From Lachnospiraceae bacterium (lineage in GTDB: Bacteria; Bacillota_A; Clostridia; Lachnospirales; Lachnospiraceae), in assembly GCA_016281675.1 (NCBI GenBank), contig JAEEJD010000129.1:1-12407 (forward strand): a stretch of 12,407 bases of DNA. The letters are read 5' to 3'. The position numbers were made by a program, and so were the translations under genes. Below, in pieces: positions 6,735 to 12,407 of this stretch (within the stretch, counting starts at the first letter, position 1; each line of letters opens with the position of its first letter). A model generated the notes under the pieces. It was not told where the DNA came from and made no database searches. It saw only the letters and a list, made by a program, of their open reading frames with translations.

Positions 6735-6934
6735 TGTATAAAGACGTTACACTTTGCAATAACTGTTCACATTACTTCATCAATCCGGACGGTGTTCCCA
6801 CATGCAACAATCCGAGGGGACTTCCGTTTCCGTCCCCGGCTGATTTCTGTTCGGGAGGAGAACCTTCGGGGGAGGATCGTGAAGTAAGTAATTCGGAGAT
6901 ATTAAAGCTCGTCTATCAGCAGAGACGGGGTTAG
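6734..6934 (+). CDS. Small four-cysteine protein, probable metal-binding
   Basis: This 66-residue protein has Cys8 and Cys11 as CxxC, then Cys24 and Cys39 (PTCNN and DFCSGGEP), a spacing that suggests one zinc-ribbon-like or knuckle-like metal site. Short Cys-rich proteins of this type, with a 'PxxDFCSxGE' ending, are common as uncharacterised genes in Clostridia and their phages; this is from memory and unverified. Its ATG shares its first base with the last base of the upstream stop codon (TGATG), so translation is probably coupled to the membrane protein gene. It has no signal peptide or membrane segment, and a terminator hairpin follows directly. Function unknown. Confidence 0.75.
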   Translation: MYKDVTLCNNCSHYFINPDGVPTCNNPRGLPFPSPADFCSGGEPSGEDREVSNSEILKLVYQQRRG

Positions 6935-6948
6935 TGATTTGATTTTCG

Positions 6949-6975
6949 GAAAGCGGTATTATATACCGCTTTCTT
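6949..6975 (+). terminator. Intrinsic terminator after the solenoid/four-Cys operon
   Basis: A perfect 11-base-pair stem (6949-6959 with 6963-6973) closes a three-base loop and is followed by a short, imperfect T-rich tail (TTGTGTG). It lies 14 bases after the stop of the four-Cys gene. Arms GAAAGCGGTAT and its complement make it strong despite the poor U-tract. Confidence 0.7.
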
Positions 6976-7012
6976 GTGTGATTGGATGTTCTCAGACAGA
7001 GAGGAATGAAAA

Positions 7013-7576
7013 GTGGCCAACAGATCGATAATTGACGGATTTGCGTTTTCGGATGATGCGGATGTATCACTTGCAGCTGCGGAGATAGAGAAGATCAAAT
7101 ACATCGCGGGAAAGATGAACATGGATAATCCCCGTGGTGTTCTTGCCGTATACGACAAGCTGATCACGAGCGGAATCTTTGTTACGCCTGTCGGATACGA
7201 GTACCTTCGCACGCTCCAAAGTTATCTTTATAAGAGCAAGGATATTCCCGACGATGCCGTCAAAGAGATACCGGTTCCGGTGTCGTATACACGTGCGCTC
7301 AACATCCGAAGCGAGGAGCGCGAAGAAAAGATGAATGCCCAGCGCGAAGCAAGAACGCTTCGTAAGACATTCCGGAACGAATACAAGATATCACTCATCG
7401 TCAACATCATTCTGATCATTATGGTGATAGCGATGTTCGTGATCACTCTCAAGGCCGAGAATCCCAACATGATCAATTACCGTACCGCCATTCTCAATCA
7501 ATACAGCGAATGGGAGCAGGAGCTTAACGAACGCGAATCGGCGATCAAACAAAAAGAGCTTGAACTCGGCAGATAA
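7013..7576 (+). CDS. Single-pass membrane protein with C-terminal coiled coil, unknown function
   Basis: This 187-residue protein starts at GTG, with AGAGAGGA (6998-7005) 7 bases upstream; the nearby ATG at 7006 is out of frame and stops after nine codons. The N-terminal part (1-120) is predicted cytoplasmic and largely helical, with acidic then Arg/Glu-rich segments. One hydrophobic helix (about 125-147) is followed by a short tail (148-187) that looks like a coiled coil (SEWEQELNERESAIKQKELE). No signal peptide or known domain was recognised. The gene lies between a terminator and the response-regulator promoter, with only 39 bases upstream, so it is probably a single-gene unit or is reached by readthrough. 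I cannot assign a function. Confidence 0.75.
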   Translation: MANRSIIDGFAFSDDADVSLAAAEIEKIKYIAGKMNMDNPRGVLAVYDKLITSGIFVTPVGYEYLRTLQSYLYKSKDIPDDAVKEIPVPVSYTRALNIRSEEREEKMNAQREARTLRKTFRNEYKISLIVNIILIIMVIAMFVITLKAENPNMINYRTAILNQYSEWEQELNERESAIKQKELELGR

Positions 7577-7603
7577 GTTCACAGAATAACCACAGATTAC
7601 GTA

Positions 7604-7628
7604 TATAATCATTTCCGTAAGCCGGAAA
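7604..7628 (+). promoter_or_regulatory. Probable -10 box and leader hairpin of the two-component/pepD operon
   Basis: A perfect TATAAT lies at 7604-7609. No good -35 is at 17 bases; TTCACA (7578-7583) is 20 bases away, so an activator may be needed. Just downstream, TTTCCG (7612-7617) pairs with CGGAAA (7623-7628) around a five-base loop, at the expected start of the transcript. The response regulator starts at 7654 behind AGAGG. Confidence 0.45.
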
Positions 7629-7653
7629 CTTCAGAAACAAAGAGGTAAAACTT

Positions 7654-8331
7654 ATGGATAATATCAAGATACTCGTTGTCGACGATGAGAGCAGGATGAG
7701 AAAGCTCGTTAAGGATTTTCTCGTCAGGAAAGATTATCAGGTAATAGAGGCGGCCGACGGACAGGAAGCCATTGATATATTCTTCGAGCAGAACGATATA
7801 TCGCTGGTTATACTCGATGTGATGATGCCGAAGATGGACGGATGGGAAGTACTCAAAGAGATACGTGAGTATTCGAAGATACCGGTCATCATGCTCACTG
7901 CCAAGGGTGACGAGAGAGATGAGCTTAACGGATTCGAACTCGGAGTCGACGAATACATCTCCAAACCGTTCTCGCCGAAGATACTTGTTGCAAGAGTCGA
8001 TGCGCTTTTACGAAGGAGCAATCTTATAACCGAAGAAGCCAAGATCGAAGCAGGCGGCATTGTTATAGACAAAGCGAGTCATACCGTAACTATAGACGGA
8101 AAGAGTGTTGAATTGTCGTTTAAGGAATTTGAACTCCTGACATATTTCATGGAGAATCAGGGATTGGCACTGTCGCGTGAGAAGATACTGAATCACGTAT
8201 GGAACTACGATTATTTCGGCGATGCAAGAACGATCGATACCCATGTCAAAAAGCTCCGCTCGAAGATGGGAGAGCGCGGCGAATGCATCAAGACGATATG
8301 GGGCATGGGTTATAAATTCGAAGTTAATTGA
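7654..8331 (+). CDS. OmpR/PhoB-family response regulator
   Basis: This 225-residue DNA-binding response regulator is full length for the family. The receiver domain (about 4-118) has the acidic pocket Asp10-Asp11, phospho-acceptor Asp55 (VILDVMMP), Thr82 and Lys104 (SKPF). The C-terminal winged helix (about 128-225) shows the family signatures SFKEFELL, RTIDTHVKKLR in the recognition region and the terminal TIWGMGYKF. Phosphorylation by the histidine kinase encoded two genes downstream should control its binding to DNA as a dimer. Its targets cannot be read from the sequence; autoregulation of this operon is plausible. AGAGG lies 8 bases before the ATG. The pepD-like gene starts 29 bases after its stop. 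Confidence 0.95.
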   Translation: MDNIKILVVDDESRMRKLVKDFLVRKDYQVIEAADGQEAIDIFFEQNDISLVILDVMMPKMDGWEVLKEIREYSKIPVIMLTAKGDERDELNGFELGVDEYISKPFSPKILVARVDALLRRSNLITEEAKIEAGGIVIDKASHTVTIDGKSVELSFKEFELLTYFMENQGLALSREKILNHVWNYDYFGDARTIDTHVKKLRSKMGERGECIKTIWGMGYKFEVN

Positions 8332-8360
8332 TAAATTAAAACGTCTGAAAGGAAGAAGCA

Positions 8361-9800
8361 ATGGAAGGCAGATTATCCGATTTAGAACCGAAGAAAGTGT
8401 TTGAGTTTTTCGAACAGCTCACGAAGATACCGAGGGGCTCGGGAAACGAAAAGGCGGTAAGTGATTTTCTCGTGAGCTTTGCGAGCGAGCGCGGTCTTAT
8501 CGCATATCAGGATGATCACAATAACGTTACCATATTAAAACCTGCGACCGCAGGTATGGAAGAAAAGCCTACGGTGATCCTTCAGGCGCATATCGATATG
8601 GTATGTGTTGCAGATGAGGATTCGGCAGTCGATCCGGCAAAGGATCCGCTTGATGTTTATGTTGAAGGCGACTGCGTTATGGCAAGGGGCACAAGCCTCG
8701 GAGCCGATGACGGTATCGGTGTTGCGTTCATTCTCGCGGTCCTAGACAGTTCGGATGTTTCGCACCCGATGATCGAAGCGGTATTTACAAGCGATGAGGA
8801 GGAAGGCCTTGCAGGCGCAAACGGATATGATGTTTCGCGTATCAAAGGAAAACGCTTCATCAACATAGATACCGAGGAAGAAAATCATATCGTCACGGGT
8901 TGTGCCGGAGGCATCAGATGCGATCTGTTCTCAAAGTGCAAGACCGACAAGGTTGAGGGTACGATCTATGATTTTGCCATCACGAATCTTACTGGAGGAC
9001 ATTCGGGAACGGAGATACATAAAGGATCCGCAAACGCAAATGTTCTGATGGGCCGTTTCCTTGCTATGGCAGCTAAGAATGTCGAATACTCGCTCGCGGC
9101 GTACGAAGGCGGGACCAAGGACAACGCGATAGCGACATCGGCAAAGGTGACCGTTGTCGTTAAGAAGAAGAACGGAAAGGCGTTCGAGAAATGCGTGAAA
9201 TCATTCGGAGAGAGTGTTCTTGCCGAGTACGGCAGGACCGATCCGGAATTCGCTTTAAAGTGTAAGGACAAAGGCAAGGGCAAACTTGAAGTCATGGGAA
9301 ACAAAGACTTCGCGAAGTTTACTGCACTGTTAAATCTTGTTCCGAACGGTGCGATCAAGATGAGTCAGAAAACCGACATGGTTGAGACGAGCGCCAATGT
9401 AGGTATCGTTTCGGCAAAGCCGAAGAGTTACAACATCCGTGTGAGCCTCAGGAGCAACAGGGATGCCGCACTCGATTGGATCGCCGGCAAGGTTGAGATG
9501 CTTGCCAAAGCTTATGATGTGCAGTTTACCGGAGCCGACCGTTATCCGGCATGGGAGAGCGTTGAATCCGATTTCGCAAACGAAGCCAAAGCTCTCTATG
9601 AGAGAATGTTCGGAAGGAATATTGAGATAGTCACGATCCATGCGGGACTTGAGTGTGCGTTGTTTGCCAAGAAGATAAAAGGTCTTGATGCGATCTCCAT
9701 CGGACCCGATCTTGAAAACGTTCACACTGCATCGGAGAAAATGTACATATCAAGTGTCAAAAGGGAATGGCAGTATTTGCTGGAACTGCTTAAACTGTAA
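8361..9800 (+). CDS. pepD: PepD-type aminoacyl-histidine dipeptidase (peptidase family M20)
   Basis: This 479-residue cytoplasmic metallopeptidase is typical in length for PepD (Xaa-His dipeptidase, also called beta-alanyl-histidine dipeptidase). The two-zinc site is complete: His77 and Asp79 (AHIDMV), bridging Asp116 (GADDGIG), general base Glu146 and ligand Glu147 (SDEEEGL), Asp170 (NIDTEE) and His455 (ENVHTASE). The M20 lid-domain motif GGHSG is also present. The family cleaves dipeptides, often with C-terminal histidine; the actual substrate here is unknown. It has no signal peptide. AAAGGAAG precedes the ATG by about 5 bases. The gene sits between a response regulator gene and its probable kinase gene, with the kinase start overlapping its stop by one base (TAATG), so all three are probably on one mRNA. 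Confidence 0.93.
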   Translation: MEGRLSDLEPKKVFEFFEQLTKIPRGSGNEKAVSDFLVSFASERGLIAYQDDHNNVTILKPATAGMEEKPTVILQAHIDMVCVADEDSAVDPAKDPLDVYVEGDCVMARGTSLGADDGIGVAFILAVLDSSDVSHPMIEAVFTSDEEEGLAGANGYDVSRIKGKRFINIDTEEENHIVTGCAGGIRCDLFSKCKTDKVEGTIYDFAITNLTGGHSGTEIHKGSANANVLMGRFLAMAAKNVEYSLAAYEGGTKDNAIATSAKVTVVVKKKNGKAFEKCVKSFGESVLAEYGRTDPEFALKCKDKGKGKLEVMGNKDFAKFTALLNLVPNGAIKMSQKTDMVETSANVGIVSAKPKSYNIRVSLRSNRDAALDWIAGKVEMLAKAYDVQFTGADRYPAWESVESDFANEAKALYERMFGRNIEIVTIHAGLECALFAKKIKGLDAISIGPDLENVHTASEKMYISSVKREWQYLLELLKL

Positions 9801-11284
9801 TGATCCGTTTTCTCAAGAAATCCATCAACAGAGAATATACTTTCGTATTCGGCCTTTTGCTGTGTGCGTGTATCTTTTTGATCAGCATCGTAAATATGCT
9901 GACACTCGAGCGTGCGTACATGTTCAACAAGCAAAAGGTCCTTTTGTCATGTTATGAGGATATCGATATAGCGACATCGGAAGGCGATATCTCGTCAAAT
10001 GATTTTAACGAATCGCTCAACAGACTGAGTGCCATCAATAATATCGATGTGCTTGTGATCGATTCCGATAAAAAGATCATCAAATCAACCGTTCCCGATT
10101 CCTCACTTATGACAAATCGTCTTCTCGATTTCCTGCTCGGAGGTGAGGAAGAGATCTCACCGATATTTGAAAGAGGCAGGATCAAGATACAAAGGACGAT
10201 GGATCCGAGAGTCCGTATTGAATACCTTGAACTGTGGGGGTCTCTGGAGAACGGCAACTTTATCCTGATGAGAACACCCGTGCAGAGTATGAGAGAAGCT
10301 TCGGTACTTGCGAATACGATTTTTATCCGTTTCGGACTGATCGCTCTTATTGCGGGAATCATCTTTATTTGGATCGCAACCAACCGGATCACGAAACCTA
10401 TCAAGAAACTTGTCGAGATATCCGCTAAGATGACGAAACTTGATTTTTCCGAGAAGTATGTGAGCTCCACGGATAACGAAGTGGATATGCTCGGTGAACA
10501 TATGAACCGGCTGTCTGACAAGCTCGAGGGAACGATAGGAGAACTCAAGAGCGCAAACGTTAAACTGCAGAGCGATATCGAGAAGAAGATCGAGATAGAC
10601 GAGATGAGGAAAGAATTTCTCTCGAATGTTTCTCATGAGCTGAAGACACCGATAGCGCTCATACAGGGATATGCGGAGGGCCTTAAGGACTGCGTTAACG
10701 ATGATCCCGAGAGCCGTGATTTTTACTGTGATGTAATTGCCGATGAAGCGGGACGGATGAACAAGCTCGTCAAGAGTCTTCTGGATCTTAACGAACTGGA
10801 ATTCGGTGACAGGAAGGTTGAGATAGAGCATTTCGATCTGATGGAGCTTATCAGAAACTGCACGGAATCGATGGATATACTTATCAAACAAAACGGCATT
10901 ACCCTGAGCATTCCCGATGAAAAAAGCGTTCAGGTCTGGGCCGACGAGTTCAAGTGCGAGCAGGTGCTTTCAAACTATCTGTCGAATGCTATACACTATG
11001 CCGCAGGTGAGAAGATCGTGAAGATAACCGTGACGAGAAACGGCGATGTTGTACGTGTCGGCGTTTACAACTCAGGTGAGAACATTCCCGAGGATGTCAT
11101 ACCGAATCTGTGGACCAAGTTCTACAAAGCGGACAAAGCGAGAACCCGCGAATACGGCGGAAGCGGCATAGGACTGTCGATAGTCAAGGCCAGTATGGAA
11201 GCGATGGGCGGCGACTTCGGCGTTGAAAATCTCCCCGATGGAGTCGATTTCTGGTTCGAACTTGACGGCAGCAACACCCTGTAG
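9800..11284 (+). CDS. Membrane sensor histidine kinase
   Basis: This 494-residue kinase has a first membrane helix (about 14-35), an extracellular sensor domain (about 38-168, no family recognised), a second helix (about 172-194), a HAMP domain (about 190-245) and a helical linker. The dimerisation domain has phospho-acceptor His279 (VSHELKTP), and the ATPase domain has the N-box Asn396 (LSNAIHYA), the NSGENIP lid motif (424-430), LWTKFYKADKARTR and the GGSGIGLS glycine loop (453-460). All catalytic boxes are present. It should autophosphorylate and transfer to the response regulator encoded two genes upstream. The ATG overlaps the pepD stop, and no own Shine-Dalgarno is obvious beyond the coding sequence, which fits translational coupling. 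The C-terminal half resembles the Gram-positive kinases of the VanS/PhoR type. Confidence 0.95.
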   Translation: MIRFLKKSINREYTFVFGLLLCACIFLISIVNMLTLERAYMFNKQKVLLSCYEDIDIATSEGDISSNDFNESLNRLSAINNIDVLVIDSDKKIIKSTVPDSSLMTNRLLDFLLGGEEEISPIFERGRIKIQRTMDPRVRIEYLELWGSLENGNFILMRTPVQSMREASVLANTIFIRFGLIALIAGIIFIWIATNRITKPIKKLVEISAKMTKLDFSEKYVSSTDNEVDMLGEHMNRLSDKLEGTIGELKSANVKLQSDIEKKIEIDEMRKEFLSNVSHELKTPIALIQGYAEGLKDCVNDDPESRDFYCDVIADEAGRMNKLVKSLLDLNELEFGDRKVEIEHFDLMELIRNCTESMDILIKQNGITLSIPDEKSVQVWADEFKCEQVLSNYLSNAIHYAAGEKIVKITVTRNGDVVRVGVYNSGENIPEDVIPNLWTKFYKADKARTREYGGSGIGLSIVKASMEAMGGDFGVENLPDGVDFWFELDGSNTL

Positions 11285-11292
11285 AAAATGAG

Positions 11293-11324
11293 AATCGGGG
11301 GCGGCTTGCGATTCCCGATTTTGA
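11293..11324 (+). terminator. Weak intrinsic terminator after the histidine kinase gene
   Basis: AATCGGG (11293-11299) pairs with CCCGATT (11314-11320) around a 14-base loop, followed by TT and then GACC. The T-rich end is also the -35 of the next promoter. The stem is only 7 pairs and the tail is short, so some readthrough is likely. Confidence 0.45.
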
Positions 11325-11349
11325 CCGTGTAGTCATAATGTGATATCAT
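11321..11349 (+). promoter_or_regulatory. Promoter placing transcription start at or next to a start codon
   Basis: TTGACC (11321-11326) and TATCAT (11344-11349) are separated by exactly 17 bases. The expected start of transcription, about 7 bases after the -10, is 11356-11357, and 11357 is the A of an in-frame ATG. The mRNA would therefore have no leader. The -35 overlaps the T-tail of the upstream terminator. Confidence 0.5.
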
Positions 11350-11356
11350 CATGCGT

Positions 11357-12154
11357 ATGAATAAAAGAGTCCTTAGGACAATTGCATATATTTTCACTGC
11401 GATATTGACGGCGGGAACACTTACCGGATGCGATATTGTTCCTTCTCTTCAGATAACCGATGAACAGAGAAGTCTTATTGCGGAATACGCAGCCGGCAAG
11501 CTTCTTGAGTATGCGAAGGGACATCCCGGCGGACTCATGATCCTTGAGGATGTGGATCTGTCCGAGGTTAATCCCGGAATGAAGAAAGAGGAAGAGGAAG
11601 CTCCGCTGCCCGCACTTCCCGATCCTTTGCCTCCTCCCGGAGAGGTGACTGATGAGCCGCTTGCGGATCCCGGTATAGCACCTCCACCCGAATCAGAAGT
11701 TCTTGTTGAGGCGCCGGATGAATCCGAGCCGGTTGCGACCAAGACGGTTGCCGAGGCTCTGGGAATAAGCGGAGCCATACTTACATATGATCGCTATGAG
11801 AAGGCTATGACATATCCCGATGATGATACGGAACTTGCCTTCACGATGAAAGCCGCATCGGGCAAGGAACTGCTCATAGTCCATTTTGCACTTACGAATC
11901 CGGGCGACAGTGATATTGATGTTCATACGGATTCTTCAAATTTTAAAGTCAGACTTCTTGTTAACGGATCTGAGAAACTTCGTGGTGACGTCACGTTTCT
12001 TGATAACGATCTGATGAACTACAGCGGAGTGCTCACTCCCGGCGCCGATGTTGACTCGGTTCTCGTGTTCGAGGTTAAGGAGGGAACGGAGATATCTTCG
12101 ATGGATCTTCTTATCGTTGAGGACGATGGCGAACAGGAATATAAGATACTCTGA
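11357..12154 (+). CDS. Lipoprotein with proline-rich spacer and C-terminal DUF4352-like domain
   Basis: This 265-residue protein has a basic N-terminus, a hydrophobic helix (8-22) and a clear lipobox LTGC with Cys25 as the lipidated residue. A short amphipathic region (about 32-55), an acidic and Pro-rich spacer (about 70-125, with PLPPPGE and IAPPPESE) and a C-terminal beta-rich domain (about 133-265) follow. The latter's pattern (LLIVHFALTNPGDSDIDV, later VLVFEVKEGTEI) resembles the DUF4352/TRF2-like immunoglobulin-type domains of Gram-positive lipoproteins. This is pattern-based and unverified. The in-frame ATG at 11351 would add two residues, but the inferred transcript starts at about 11357 and no Shine-Dalgarno precedes either codon. 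It lies alone between the kinase operon and the rRNA operon. Function unknown; a surface or cell-wall binding role is a guess. Confidence 0.8.
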   Translation: MNKRVLRTIAYIFTAILTAGTLTGCDIVPSLQITDEQRSLIAEYAAGKLLEYAKGHPGGLMILEDVDLSEVNPGMKKEEEEAPLPALPDPLPPPGEVTDEPLADPGIAPPPESEVLVEAPDESEPVATKTVAEALGISGAILTYDRYEKAMTYPDDDTELAFTMKAASGKELLIVHFALTNPGDSDIDVHTDSSNFKVRLLVNGSEKLRGDVTFLDNDLMNYSGVLTPGADVDSVLVFEVKEGTEISSMDLLIVEDDGEQEYKIL

Positions 12155-12165
12155 TAAACTGCATA

Positions 12166-12184
12166 AAATGAATATTATTCATTT
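12166..12184 (+). repeat. AT-rich inverted repeat upstream of the rRNA promoter
   Basis: AAATGAAT (12166-12173) and ATTCATTT (12177-12184) form a perfect 8-base dyad with a three-base centre. It is centred about 57 bases before the likely rRNA transcription start, where an UP element or a regulator site would lie. It is also 12 bases after the lipoprotein stop and could be the 3' hairpin of that mRNA. Confidence 0.45.
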
Positions 12185-12196
12185 GCGAAAAAGTGC

Positions 12197-12225
12197 TTGA
12201 CTTAGGTTTATGGCGGTGCTATATT
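12197..12225 (+). promoter_or_regulatory. Ribosomal RNA operon promoter
   Basis: TTGACT (12197-12202), a 17-base spacer and TATATT (12220-12225), preceded by TGC (12217-12219) as an extended -10, make a strong promoter. AT-rich sequence upstream (about 12163-12196) could act as an UP element. Transcription should start near 12231-12232, about 145 bases before 16S. No second tandem rRNA promoter was seen between here and 16S. Confidence 0.8.
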
Positions 12226-12226
12226 G

Positions 12227-12259
12227 AATAGGCTGTTCTCACGGGACAGGCCTATTTTT
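12227..12259 (+). terminator. Intrinsic terminator overlapping the rRNA transcription start
   Basis: AATAGGC (12227-12233) pairs with GCCTATT (12250-12256), and TGTTC (12234-12238) pairs with GGACA (12244-12248) with one G-U pair and a bulged G at 12249. TTTTT (12255-12259) follows, and a second run of five T after ATTGC. The hairpin begins only 2 bases after the -10 box of the rRNA promoter. It is the likely terminator of the lipoprotein gene and would stop upstream transcription from entering the rRNA operon. Confidence 0.65.
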
Positions 12260-12267
12260 ATTGCTTT

Positions 12268-12283
12268 TTGCACCTTGAAAATA
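12268..12283 (+). promoter_or_regulatory. boxA-like antitermination site in the rRNA leader
   Basis: TTGCACCTTGAAAATA resembles the Gram-positive rRNA boxA (TGTTCTTTGAAAACTA in Bacillus), where Nus factors load to protect rRNA transcription from premature termination. The position, about 37 bases into the transcript and 92 before 16S, fits. The core CTTGAAAA is conserved, but upstream bases differ. Further on, CCAGCAT (12348-12354) and ATGTTGG (12358-12364) form a small hairpin just before mature 16S. Confidence 0.45.
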
Positions 12284-12374
12284 AAATAGTACAACCAACC
12301 AAACCCGAAAATTCCAGATTAAAGATTTATTCGGAAACGAAACAAAGCCAGCATATGATGTTGGATTAAACATT

Positions 12375-12407
12375 TATTTAGAGAGTTTGATCCTGGCTCA
12401 GGATGAA
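12375..12407 (+). rRNA. rrs: 16S ribosomal RNA, 5' end (partial)
   Basis: AGAGTTTGATCCTGGCTCAG begins at 12382, which is position 8 of E. coli 16S, so the mature 5' end is near 12375. The next bases, GATGAA, are the form common in Clostridia, including Lachnospiraceae. Only about 33 bases are in the window. This is the most secure taxonomic anchor but is too short to place a genus. Confidence 0.95.

Noticed and set aside
6939..6967. Possible promoter TTGATT plus TATA-rich sequence for the gene at 7013
   Set aside because: The TATA-rich part is the loop of a terminator hairpin, and no -10 box falls at 16-18 bases with a reasonable match.
10157..10891. Minus-strand open frame of 244 codons
   Set aside because: It lies wholly antisense to the histidine kinase, whose conserved boxes fix the true frame.
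1..12407. CRISPR arrays, insertion sequences, tRNA genes or prophage genes
   Set aside because: No spaced direct repeats, transposase motifs, terminal inverted repeats, cloverleaf sequences or phage structural genes were seen on either strand.

Overview
The window looks like a chromosomal segment from a Gram-positive Clostridia, probably Lachnospiraceae-like. Three things point there: the last 33 bases are the 5' end of a 16S rRNA gene whose start (AGAGTTTGATCCTGGCTCAG, then GATGAA) is the form usual in Clostridia; the promoters are sigma-A type; and there are strong AGGAGG-like ribosome binding sites and typical Firmicute lipoprotein signals. The family assignment is inference. No mobile element, tRNA, CRISPR array or long DNA repeat was seen.

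Layout. (1) Positions 1-2059, minus strand, hold a large gene cut by the left edge. It encodes an exported GH5 (endoglucanase-type) domain joined through membrane helices to a cytoplasmic cellulose-synthase-like GT2 domain. (2) Divergent from it, with promoters almost back to back, is a plus-strand cyclic-nucleotide module: a soluble protein made of two cyclic-nucleotide-binding domains (2198-3154), then a PAS-class III nucleotidyl cyclase (3254-4699) whose base-selecting residues are Glu and Gly rather than Lys and Asp, so cGMP is a serious possibility. A CAP/SCP-domain lipoprotein (4717-5529) follows closely. (3) A separate promoter drives an exported bactofilin-like beta-solenoid membrane protein (5604-6734) and an overlapping 66-residue four-Cys protein, ended by a hairpin terminator. 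(4) A GTG-started single-pass membrane protein (7013-7576). (5) A compact operon of an OmpR-type response regulator, a PepD-type M20 dipeptidase and a sensor histidine kinase (7654-11284), with the peptidase gene sitting between the two signalling genes. (6) A lipoprotein (11357-12154) that appears to have no leader and no Shine-Dalgarno sequence. (7) The promoter and leader of a ribosomal RNA operon, whose promoter overlaps an intrinsic terminator, and the start of 16S.

How they fit together (inference): most proteins are envelope or signalling proteins: a glucan synthase with its own extracellular hydrolase, two lipoproteins, an exported solenoid, a two-component system, and a nucleotide second-messenger synthase with a probable receptor beside it. 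The most notable items are the GH5-GT2 single-chain fusion and the cyclase/tandem-CNB pair divergent from it. Together they make a testable hypothesis: a cyclic nucleotide pathway, possibly cGMP, linked to exopolysaccharide production.
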